Source of the DNA: Anaerolineales bacterium UBA6663
Lineage (GTDB): Bacteria > Chloroflexota > Anaerolineae > Anaerolineales > UBA6663
NCBI GenBank assembly: GCA_002455335.1
Contig: DKKP01000148.1
Location: 18,179-27,590 of the forward strand
Direction: 5' to 3'
Length of the DNA: 9,412 nt
In this document: one piece after another, positions 1 to 7,298 of the stretch
Layout of the letters: each line of letters starts with the position of its first letter
How positions within the stretch are numbered: position 1 is the stretch's first letter
The notes under the pieces: model-generated
Told to the model about the DNA's origin: nothing
The model's input: the letters and a program-made list of their open reading frames with translations, nothing else
Database searches by the model: none
Program-made: the position numbers and the translations under genes

Positions 1-243
1 AGGGCGGGCTCCGCCGAGGCGGGCCCGGCTCCGCTGCGTTACAGGGTCCTGGTCGTGCGCGATCTGCTATCGGCCGCGACAAGTGCCCTTCCAACCACGG
101 CTGACAGTGGCTGGATCGCCGACACCTGCTACACAACGCCCGACCTGGCGCCCGGGACGTACTTCTGGAAGGTGTTCGTCTTGGATGGCGCTGGCCTGAT
201 GAATCGGACCAATCAGCGCCCGCTGGCCTTCGTGATCCGCTGA
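1..243 (+). CDS. C-terminal fragment of a fibronectin-III-like (probably exported) protein
   Basis: The frame is open from the first base of the window to the TGA at 241-243, so this is the last 80 residues of a larger protein whose start lies outside. The visible part looks like one beta-sandwich repeat of the fibronectin type III kind: a YRVLVVRD strand, a central DTCYTTPDLAPGTYFWKVFV stretch that matches the usual 'L-pGtYyWrV-A-D--G' core, and a closing hydrophobic strand LAFVIR. Such domains usually occur in secreted or surface proteins that bind polymers or other proteins. The first dozen residues are rich in Ala, Gly and Pro and are encoded by very GC-rich DNA containing a small dyad (3-15), perhaps a linker between repeats. 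Nothing in the fragment gives a catalytic role. It lies 71 bp upstream of the histidine kinase on the same strand, but no functional link is evident. Confidence 0.6.
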   Translation, partial: RAGSAEAGPAPLRYRVLVVRDLLSAATSALPTTADSGWIADTCYTTPDLAPGTYFWKVFVLDGAGLMNRTNQRPLAFVIR

Positions 244-314
244 AGGCGGGGTGTTGGCCTAGAACTCCGGCGTCATGTCGCGTCGGGGCGAGCCGTGGTA
301 CAAGTAAGGCGGTT

Positions 315-2603
315 ATGGGGATGTTTCTGCCTGCAGAGGTCGTTCGTTTCGGGCTGGCGCTGACGGCGTTGGCCTATGCCATCGCGTCCATCGTTGCGCT
401 CTGGAACCGTTGGCGCTACGGCACGCCTTCGCTCGTGCTGGCGCTGTATCTCGTGGGCGCAGCGGTCGCCGTCATGGGGAACCTGGCTGCGCAATCTCTC
501 TGGCTGACGGCGCTTCCCTGGTCGATCATCGCCCGTGGGCCCTTTCACTCGTCTTTCTGGCTGGCGGGGTTGTTCTTCTGGCTGACGCGTAGCTTCATGC
601 GGCAATCGGCGCCGCCGCGGTGGTTGTTCGGCGCCTACGTCGGTTATGGCCTCATCACGCTAGCGCTAGATTTCGGCTATGCGCTCGAGCCCGACATCTA
701 CCTTCTGGTCGGCGACCTGGTGATCTCGCGCGAACGAGCCCTGCTATGGCTGAGCATTCTGGGTTGGGCTGTCGCGCTGTTCGCCTCGGCCTGGAGCACC
801 TTCCAGGCCTTCCGCGGGGCCACTCAGCCGCTGCATCGCAACCGGATCACGTACTGGTTGCCCGCGCTGTATGGCGTTGTGCTCGGCGATGCCCTGCTCT
901 TTCTGGGTCAGTGGGGGCCCGGCGCGGCCGTGCATTTCCTCGGTATCGGCGTGGCTTCGTTCGCGATGTTGCGTCACACCTTGCCCGACGTGCGCCAGAT
1001 CGCACGGGGCTTGCTGGCGTACGGCCTGGCCCTGGGCGTTATCGGGGCCGCCTTTGCGGTGGGCTCGACCTGGATCGCGTTCGTTTATCCTCCGGGCTCG
1101 TCGCTGATCCTTCCGCTGTCGGTCGTCCTGGTCGCCGGGCTGGCGTTGGTCTCGACGCGGGTGCTGCGCCTCGCCTGGCGTATCGCCGATTGGTTGATCT
1201 CGCGGCGCGGTTACGATTCTGCCCGCCTGGTGCGTGACTACAGCATGGCGATCAGCAACATCCTCGACGCGCAACAGCTGGCGCGAATCTCGCTTGGGAT
1301 GTTTCGTGACACGCTCGGCGTCGAGCGGGCTGCGATGTTCCTGGTCGACGAGGTCTCGGCGCAGGCCAATGGCGCCGATGCGCCGTCGGAGCATGCCTTC
1401 AAGTTACGCGTGATCGGCTCGCTGGGCGAGCTGCCCGAGCCGGTCGCGCTCTCGGCCACCAACCCTGTGGCGCGCTACCTCGATAGCGAGTATCGGCCGC
1501 TGACGCAGTTCGACATCGACCTCCTGCCCCGGTTCAGCGAGATGGATCCCCTCGAGCGGGCCTGGCTCAAGACGCTCGACATCGACGTCTTCGTGCCCGT
1601 GTATTCCAAGGGACGTTGGATCGGTCTGTTCGCGCTTGGGCCGAAGGCCACGCATGACCGCTACTTCGACGACGATCTGACCCTGTTGAGCACACTGGCG
1701 GATCAAACCACTGTGGCGCTCGAAAACGTTCGGCTTGTCGATAACCTTGTCGCCCTCAACCGGGATCTGCGGAGCACGAACGTGGAGCTCGAGCGCACCC
1801 GCAATCGCCTCGAACGCCTCGACCAGGCGAAGTCGGATTTCATCGCCGTCGTCTCGCACGAACTGCGAACGCCGATGGGCATTTTGCTTGGATACAGCCA
1901 GATCCTGGCGCAGGACACTGAATTCCTGACGAGCCCCGATCACCATGTCATGGTGCGTGGGCTACAGGCGGGCGCCGAGCGGATGCAGGAGTTGGTCGAG
2001 TCGATGCTGGATATGGCCATGGTCGACAACCGCGCGCTGGGCCTGACGCGGCGGACCACTCGCCTCGTCGATGTCTGGCAGCGGTTGCTGGCCGAGATGG
2101 AGTCGACCCTGACCGATCGTCGATTGACCCTCACGCTGACGGAGGCTGTCGCCTCGCTGCCGCCGGTCATCGCCGACCCTGAGGCTTTGCGCAAGGTGTT
2201 TGCGCATCTGCTGATCAACGCGATCAAATTCACCCCGGACGGCGGCCGGATCCATGTCGAGGGACGCCGCGCGCCCCAAGACGAGCGGTACTCCACCGGC
2301 GCTGTGGAAATCGTGGTCGCCGATACCGGCATCGGTATCGATCCGGAACACCAGGAGCTGATCTTCGACAAGTTCTACCAGACCGGCGAGGTCTCGCTGC
2401 ACTCGTCGGGCAAGACGAAGTTCAAGGGCGGCGGGCCGGGGCTGGGCCTGGCGATCGCCCGTGGGCTCGTCGAGGCGCATGGCGGTGAGATCTGGGTCGA
2501 AAGCCCAGGGCAAGATGAAGCCGCCTGTCCGGGCAGTTCCTTCCACGTGCGATTGCCGCTTTCGGCGGCTGCTCCAGACGCCCCCACCAACGGCCACTTA
2601 TAG
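315..2603 (+). CDS. Membrane-bound GAF-domain sensor histidine kinase
   Basis: A 762-residue two-component sensor kinase that would autophosphorylate on a histidine and pass the phosphate to a response regulator. Residues ~8-285 contain about eight or nine hydrophobic membrane spans forming a polytopic input region that I cannot assign to a named sensor family. Residues ~317-475 form a GAF domain (ending in a VFVPVYSKGRWIGLFALG core and a typical DLTLLSTLADQTTVALEN helix), followed by a short coiled coil at ~475-508. The HisKA H-box is SHELRTP (514-520, phosphoacceptor H515). The ATPase domain shows an N-box (HLLINAIKFT, N635), a G1 box (DTGIGI, 670-675), an F-box (IFDKFYQ, 683-689) and a G2 box (GGGPGLGLAIARGL, 705-718). 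No receiver domain is fused and no response regulator is adjacent, so the partner is encoded elsewhere. The ATG at 315 has only a weak AAGG upstream at 306-309; an in-frame ATG at 321 is an alternative. All catalytic boxes are intact. Confidence 0.93.
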   Translation: MGMFLPAEVVRFGLALTALAYAIASIVALWNRWRYGTPSLVLALYLVGAAVAVMGNLAAQSLWLTALPWSIIARGPFHSSFWLAGLFFWLTRSFMRQSAPPRWLFGAYVGYGLITLALDFGYALEPDIYLLVGDLVISRERALLWLSILGWAVALFASAWSTFQAFRGATQPLHRNRITYWLPALYGVVLGDALLFLGQWGPGAAVHFLGIGVASFAMLRHTLPDVRQIARGLLAYGLALGVIGAAFAVGSTWIAFVYPPGSSLILPLSVVLVAGLALVSTRVLRLAWRIADWLISRRGYDSARLVRDYSMAISNILDAQQLARISLGMFRDTLGVERAAMFLVDEVSAQANGADAPSEHAFKLRVIGSLGELPEPVALSATNPVARYLDSEYRPLTQFDIDLLPRFSEMDPLERAWLKTLDIDVFVPVYSKGRWIGLFALGPKATHDRYFDDDLTLLSTLADQTTVALENVRLVDNLVALNRDLRSTNVELERTRNRLERLDQAKSDFIAVVSHELRTPMGILLGYSQILAQDTEFLTSPDHHVMVRGLQAGAERMQELVESMLDMAMVDNRALGLTRRTTRLVDVWQRLLAEMESTLTDRRLTLTLTEAVASLPPVIADPEALRKVFAHLLINAIKFTPDGGRIHVEGRRAPQDERYSTGAVEIVVADTGIGIDPEHQELIFDKFYQTGEVSLHSSGKTKFKGGGPGLGLAIARGLVEAHGGEIWVESPGQDEAACPGSSFHVRLPLSAAAPDAPTNGHL

Positions 2604-2659
2604 GGCTTAAAGGCATCCGCGCAATGGCCCCGGCCGGGCCCGGCCCGGGCGATCAGCGG

Positions 2660-2674
2660 CCGGGTTGAACCCGG
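2660..2674 (+). terminator. Weak hairpin after the histidine kinase, possible plus-strand terminator
   Basis: CCGGG-TTGAA-CCCGG forms a five-pair GC stem with a five-base loop (the AT bases of the loop are also self-complementary), followed on the plus strand by TTATT. It lies 57 bp after the kinase stop codon and downstream of a denser GC-rich palindrome cluster (2626-2650). The U-tract is poor, so termination by this element alone is uncertain; it may only protect the 3' end of the transcript. Confidence 0.3.
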
Positions 2675-2687
2675 TTATTGGCTATAC

Positions 2688-2723
2688 AAAAAAAGGCGGG
2701 CCCGAACTGCGCTCCGGGCCCGC
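2688..2723 (-). terminator. Intrinsic terminator of the minus-strand YfhO-flippase transcript
   Basis: GCGGGCCCG (2696-2704) and CGGGCCCGC (2715-2723) form a perfect nine-pair stem with a ten-base loop. On the plus strand the stem is preceded by seven A residues (2688-2694), so on the minus strand the RNA hairpin is followed by CC and seven U residues, the classic rho-independent layout. It lies about 235 bp beyond the stop of the only minus-strand gene pointing at it (2959-7152), which implies an unusually long 3' untranslated region. Confidence 0.8.
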
Positions 2724-2958
2724 GAAGCGCGGTCGTGAGTGGCCAGTTGATGCGTTTTGACGCTGCAAGACAATGCCCCGGCGTATAGTCGTGCCCTTGT
2801 TAGTCGGGCCGAATACAACGCACTAAGGGGCCGCCTATGTTGGCACGCACGACCGTTTCAGTAGGCGTCGCAACGGCCATCCCCGAACCATTGCACACGC
2901 CTCTCTGAAGGCTAACCCAATGGTGGCATATCCGGATGGGTGAGTCTACTGATGGATG

Positions 2959-5900
2959 TCACGAATCGTCCGGTGTCTTTGCGGCGGCCGGGAGCAGGGC
3001 GACCAGCCGACGGCGTACGGCCGCCGGCAGGATGCTGAGCAGCTTCTCCTGTTCGGCCGGGTTGAACGTCCGCGTGGTGACCAATAGGCCCAGATAGAGC
3101 AGAAGGCCCACCGGCAGCGCCAGGGCCGGAGAGACGGGCCAGAGCGCCGCGGTGGCGGCCAGCATCAGGCCGGCACCGAGCCAGGGCCGCCAGAGCAACT
3201 CAAGCCAGGGCACAGGCCCGATCGCACGCTTGATCCAGCGGTAGAACAAGATACAGACAAACGTTTCGGACGCGATCGTCACGCCGGCCGCACCGATATA
3301 GCCGAAGGGCGCCAGGAAGATGAGATTGAGCAGCACGTTGAACGCAACGGCGGCCATGAACGAGATCGTCAGGCCGCGCTCCTGGCGCAGCGAGATGAGC
3401 ATGTAGTTGGTCAGGCTGTTCATCCAGCCGATCGGCATCGACCAGGCCAGGATCCGCAATGCGATCGCGCCGTAGGGCAGGAAGCGCGAACCGCCCAGGA
3501 TGGCGACCATGGGCTCGGCCAGGAAAGTCACGGCCACCGTTAACGGGAGCGCCGAGGCCGCCAGAAGCTTGAGCGCGAAGTGATACGTCGCGGCGACTCG
3601 CGAGCGGTCCTGCGCTTCAGCCTGCCGCGAGAGCACAGGGAACAGCGAGAGCGTGAACATCGACGGAACGATGTTGAACGCATCGAGGTAACGGTAGCCG
3701 GCGGAGTACCAACCGACCTCTGTGGCGCCGCGCACCGGGCGCAGCAGCGTAAAGTCGATCTTGTTGAACCAGCCCGCGAGCAGGTTGTTCAGCATCAGCG
3801 GGAAGCCCTCGCGTAACCCGCGCTGCTGCAGCCCAAAATCCCACTCCCATTGCGGCCTGAAGAACATGCGGATCGCCAAACCCAACAGCATGCCGAGCGT
3901 GAGCACGTTCACGATCAGGCTTGCGCCAGCCAGACCGACGATGCCGTAGCCGAGCGTGAGTGCGGCGACTCCGAAAAGGATTTTGAGCATCGTCGTGACG
4001 GTGGCGATCGCGGCCGGCACCTCGGCCTTCTCGTAGGCGTAGAAGAGCGCGGTCAGCCCTGTGCTCACCGTCCCTGGCGCTTGCGCAAGCACGAGAAGCG
4101 CGATGGCCAGCAGGGTGTTGTCGTCGAGCGGCTGGAGCGCCAGCGCGAAGGGGAGCTCGGCTCCGGCCAACGCGTTGATCGCGAGCAGACCGCCGGCGAA
4201 GAACGGAATGATTGACAGGCCGAGCCAGAGCCGCAGGGCCGTTGTGTTGAGCAGCCAGCGATTGGCCCGGGCTTTGTCGGCGGCGACCTCGCGGGTCAAC
4301 AGTAGATTGAGGCCGTAGTTCGTGATGGTGTCGAACCACCCGAAGATCACGACGGCGTAGGCGTAGTTGCCGACCTCGGCCGGACCCAGGACGCGATTGG
4401 AGAACGTGGCGAAGGCAAAGTCAAGCAGCCGATTGAACAGCGACAGAGCCATGGGAGCGAGCGCGTTCTTGGCCACGCGCCGCGCACCGCTGTCGAGCCG
4501 CGACTCGTTGTAGATGCCGCGCCAGACCCAGACCCCGAGCATGAATACGAGCACCATTCCCGCCAGCAGACTGCCGAGCCCGCCGAGCCGCAGGCTCAAC
4601 GGCGAGTAGCGAAAACGCACGGTGTGCGAGCCCGGTTCGAGCACCACGCCGCGGAAGTTGCCGTTGACGCGCGTGATGGCCAACTCGTGCTCGCTGCTCT
4701 CGTCGCCGCCGATCGGTCGGGCGTATGCGCGCCAACCGTCGGCATAGGTGTCGCCAAGGATCAGCCAGCTGCGCTCGGTCGGAGCAGCGTCGACCCAGAT
4801 CTCATTTCCAGCGTAACTCGTGACCGTGGCTACGCCGGCTTCAGAGCCTCTGGGCGCCGTCTGCGATTCGCCTGCATCGGGCGCGTCTCCGGGCGCCACG
4901 AGGACATAGCGTCGGGGATCGTAAGTGAGTATGGTGCGCGCCAATTCGTCCGTCTCGATCGTGGCTGTGACGGGTAAGGTGAATGCGCGCGGCATGACCG
5001 TGGCGTTGCGGTAGATCCGCACTTCGTCGTCGTAAACGAGTTCGTACTTCGGGTTGTCAATCGGCACGTCGCTGACAACGTACTTGACGTTCAAAAGGTC
5101 GAGCAAGGGCGAGTCGAGCGCAAGTGGGTCATTGAGCGGCGCGATCCGATTGAAGTCGAGTTGATATTGCGGCTGGATCAGCCCCATGTAGTCGGCGTAC
5201 TGCTTCGAGAACAGCGAGTCATAGCCGCGGATATCCTGGAACCGAAACAGCCACGGGATGTTGGCGTGATACGGCTCTGCGCCCGTCGGCGCATAACTGG
5301 TGAGGCGCCACAGCGTGGCATCCTGTCGCAGGAAGGCTGCGGATGGCGGCTCGTAGACGAGCACGGCCGGGTCGGCGGCCGGGGCGAATCCCCAGGCCGC
5401 GATCAACAGATCGGCGGCCAGCACAGCGCCGACGGCGCCGGCCCACAGCGGTCGCCCGCGCCACGTGTACTGCCAGTGGCGGCTGAGCAGGGCCATGCCC
5501 GAGATGATCGCTAGCACTGCGAAGACGGCGGCCCAGGTCCCTTCGTACGACAGGAACATGCGGGGGTCGCAGGTCAGCGCCGGCTCAGAACCCGTGCAAA
5601 ACGCCCGCGGGGCGTAGGCCAGCTCCTGGATCTGGCTGGTGATCGCGGCGCCATAAAGGTCGAACCGCCAGTAGAAATAGGCCAGCCAGAGCAGGGTTAC
5701 CACCCCTGCAAAGATCGCCAACGCGGCCATGAGATCGGCCGAGCCCCAGATTCGGCGCGCGAATTGCGAGCGCGGCACGCGGCCTGTGGCGTCGCGTTCG
5801 CCGGGCAGGAGCCCGTCGAGCCCAAAGGCCGCCAGGCCGACGACGGCTACGGTCAGCGGAAACACCCAGCGAAAGGGCGAATGTAGCTGGCTGATGCCCG

Positions 5901-7152
5901 GCAACCAGAAGATCGCGGCATAGAGCGGCGTGCCGAAGGCGAAGGCCAGGCTGAAGGCTGCCAGGACGAAGAAGAACATCCACGGCGAGAAGATCCAGTC
6001 CCACAGCCGGTCAAGACGGCGTTGGCGCCACAGCCGACGGAACGCGACCGGCAGCAAGAGCAGGGGCAACAAACCGAGATAAGCGCCACCCTCGACCGTG
6101 TTCTTTGCGCCCCAATCGATGGTGCCGTTGAGCGCCGGGACCCAGGCTCGGGTGAACCAGTCGAAGTAGACGTGATGGCTGGCATTGCCGTATGCGTTTG
6201 GCATGAGGAAGACCAGCACATGGCGGAGGGGTAACGCCCAATCCAGCACCTGATCGAGCGAGGCCCGCCCATCACGAAAGCTGCTGCTGGCCAACTCATA
6301 CAGCGGCAGGAACTGGACGGCGCCGAGCGCCAGACCCAGGACGGGCACCGCCAGGAGCGCCGTCGCGCGCGCAAACCATTCGCGCCAAGAGAGTGCGGCC
6401 CGACCGAGACGCAGGCCGGCCAGGCGCCACGCCGCATAGCCTGCCGACACAAGCAGGCTGTAGTACAGGATCTCGACGTGGCCGGCCAGCACCTGCAGCC
6501 CGATGACGACCGCGCCCAACGCCAACCACGGCACGACTGCGGCGCGGCCGCGCCACGGGTGCGCGCTTGCGACAAGTTCGAGCGTCGCCAACAGAAACGG
6601 CAGCCAGGTCGCGGCCGCGACGATCATGGGGAAGACCACGCTCAACGTCATGAAGCCGCTGAGCTGAAAACCGACGCCGCCGATCACGGCGGCCAGACGG
6701 CGCAGTCGCAGCACCCGAAGCCAGATGTAGAAACCCAGCCCGGCCAGCCAGAGCTGGCCGACGGCGAACCAACCAAAGGCGACGGCGTTTGGCAAAACGT
6801 AGTGCAACCAGGTCAGGGGATAGAGCCCGGAGTGTTGCCCGGCTGCCAGGAAGGGCACGCCGGCAAAGAGATACGGGTTCCACAACGGGAGCTGGCCCTC
6901 GGCGAGCGAATCCCGGATGAACTCCTTCCACAGCAGGTTCTCAAGGACCAGATCCGACACCAGCATGTTGTGCGGGATCTCGGGTAGGCCAAGGTCGGCG
7001 CGCGCGCTGGCATACGGCTCGTACCGGCCCAGATTGTCGGTCGGGATCAGGGTCCGCCCCCCAAGGGTCACCTGCCAGTATAGGGTCAGAGGCAGGGCGA
7101 ACAGCAAAACCGCCGCCAGCAGATCACTGCGAGAGCGTCTCACGCGTTGCAT
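2959..7152 (-). CDS. Fusion of a YfhO-family GT-C glycosyltransferase and a Wzx/MurJ-fold polysaccharide flippase
   Basis: One uninterrupted 1397-residue frame. Residues ~1-880 match the YfhO family: an N-terminal span (~11-29), an acidic first outer loop (PTDN, then YEP at ~37-47; D39 and E45 are candidate catalytic acids), the NPYLFAGVPF (92-101) and GLYPLTWLHYVLP (109-121) signature, GHVEILYYSLL (224-234), many further spans, a large extracytoplasmic region, and the family's closing DTYADGWRAY (801-810) and LEPGSHTVRFRYSP (838-851). A last YfhO span at ~856-877 leads through a short basic linker (GARRVAKNA, 889-897) into residues ~890-1370, which resemble the start, length and span pattern (12-14 helices) of an oligosaccharide-lipid flippase of the MATE-like MOP fold, including RVLGPAEVGNYAYAVVIFGW (920-939). 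YfhO proteins transfer sugars from lipid-phosphate donors at the outer membrane face; Wzx-type proteins flip lipid-linked glycans. I see no internal stop, frame change or Shine-Dalgarno near the junction (about 4460-4540), so a true fusion is the simplest reading. The ATG at 7152 has only a weak ribosome site. Sugar and lipid substrates are unknown. Confidence 0.88.
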   Translation of the reverse strand: MQRVRRSRSDLLAAVLLFALPLTLYWQVTLGGRTLIPTDNLGRYEPYASARADLGLPEIPHNMLVSDLVLENLLWKEFIRDSLAEGQLPLWNPYLFAGVPFLAAGQHSGLYPLTWLHYVLPNAVAFGWFAVGQLWLAGLGFYIWLRVLRLRRLAAVIGGVGFQLSGFMTLSVVFPMIVAAATWLPFLLATLELVASAHPWRGRAAVVPWLALGAVVIGLQVLAGHVEILYYSLLVSAGYAAWRLAGLRLGRAALSWREWFARATALLAVPVLGLALGAVQFLPLYELASSSFRDGRASLDQVLDWALPLRHVLVFLMPNAYGNASHHVYFDWFTRAWVPALNGTIDWGAKNTVEGGAYLGLLPLLLLPVAFRRLWRQRRLDRLWDWIFSPWMFFFVLAAFSLAFAFGTPLYAAIFWLPGISQLHSPFRWVFPLTVAVVGLAAFGLDGLLPGERDATGRVPRSQFARRIWGSADLMAALAIFAGVVTLLWLAYFYWRFDLYGAAITSQIQELAYAPRAFCTGSEPALTCDPRMFLSYEGTWAAVFAVLAIISGMALLSRHWQYTWRGRPLWAGAVGAVLAADLLIAAWGFAPAADPAVLVYEPPSAAFLRQDATLWRLTSYAPTGAEPYHANIPWLFRFQDIRGYDSLFSKQYADYMGLIQPQYQLDFNRIAPLNDPLALDSPLLDLLNVKYVVSDVPIDNPKYELVYDDEVRIYRNATVMPRAFTLPVTATIETDELARTILTYDPRRYVLVAPGDAPDAGESQTAPRGSEAGVATVTSYAGNEIWVDAAPTERSWLILGDTYADGWRAYARPIGGDESSEHELAITRVNGNFRGVVLEPGSHTVRFRYSPLSLRLGGLGSLLAGMVLVFMLGVWVWRGIYNESRLDSGARRVAKNALAPMALSLFNRLLDFAFATFSNRVLGPAEVGNYAYAVVIFGWFDTITNYGLNLLLTREVAADKARANRWLLNTTALRLWLGLSIIPFFAGGLLAINALAGAELPFALALQPLDDNTLLAIALLVLAQAPGTVSTGLTALFYAYEKAEVPAAIATVTTMLKILFGVAALTLGYGIVGLAGASLIVNVLTLGMLLGLAIRMFFRPQWEWDFGLQQRGLREGFPLMLNNLLAGWFNKIDFTLLRPVRGATEVGWYSAGYRYLDAFNIVPSMFTLSLFPVLSRQAEAQDRSRVAATYHFALKLLAASALPLTVAVTFLAEPMVAILGGSRFLPYGAIALRILAWSMPIGWMNSLTNYMLISLRQERGLTISFMAAVAFNVLLNLIFLAPFGYIGAAGVTIASETFVCILFYRWIKRAIGPVPWLELLWRPWLGAGLMLAATAALWPVSPALALPVGLLLYLGLLVTTRTFNPAEQEKLLSILPAAVRRRLVALLPAAAKTPDDS

Positions 7153-7298
7153 CTCAGATGATTAAACCACACCGGGGATAGTGGATGAAGCGATATCGCC
7201 GCACCGCCTGCGACTGTGACGTGTCTGTGACCGGCGGTCACTACAGTGCGGTCTTGGGCCAGGGCAAGGCGCGTGAGGTCCGCGCGATTGTCGGGCGT
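7153..7298 (-). promoter_or_regulatory. Gap upstream of the YfhO-flippase gene with a repeated CTGTGAC motif and dyad
   Basis: This 146-bp interval separates the mannosyltransferase stop from the fusion gene start, both on the minus strand. It contains CTGTGAC twice (7214-7220 and 7225-7231), exactly 11 bp apart and therefore on one helix face. The second copy runs into a perfect dyad GTGACC-GGC-GGTCAC (7227-7241), followed by CACT-AC-AGTG (7239-7248). No U-tract follows on either strand, so a protein-binding site is more likely than a terminator. I could not find a convincing -35/-10 pair for the fusion gene here, so it may rely on upstream transcription. Confidence 0.3.

Larger units (their letters stand above)
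2604..2958. other. Non-coding stretch between two convergent genes
   Basis: This 355-bp gap separates the stop of the plus-strand kinase from the stop of the minus-strand YfhO-flippase gene. Its first 120 bp are a nest of GC-rich inverted repeats: overlapping CCGGGCCCGG-type palindromes at 2626-2650, a CCGGG-TTGAA-CCCGG hairpin at 2660-2674 that could weakly terminate the kinase transcript, and the clear minus-strand terminator listed separately. The remaining ~235 bp (2724-2958) contain no convincing gene. One 23-codon plus-strand ORF (2837-2908) follows an AAGGGG ribosome-site-like sequence, and a TTGACG/TATAGT pair lies further upstream, but the pair is spaced 21 bp and I do not call either as real. 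Confidence 0.6.

Noticed and set aside
744..1394. A 216-codon minus-strand open frame inside the histidine kinase
   Set aside because: Its translation is Arg/Gln/Asp-rich and low in hydrophobic residues, as expected for an antisense shadow of a GC-rich gene, while the plus-strand frame has clear domain structure.
2837..2908. A 23-codon plus-strand ORF after AAGGGG, with TTGACG (2757-2762) and TATAGT (2784-2789) further upstream
   Set aside because: The -35/-10 spacing is 21 bp, too long for a standard promoter, and the peptide has no recognisable features. It is kept only as a point in the findings.
4440..4540. A possible separate start for the flippase within the fusion gene
   Set aside because: ATG and GTG codons occur here in frame, but none has a Shine-Dalgarno sequence and no stop separates the two halves.
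5853..6575. A 240-codon minus-strand frame overlapping the YfhO half
   Set aside because: It is a shifted frame of the same strand with a Ser/Arg/Cys-rich composition and no domain motifs; the main frame carries the YfhO signature.
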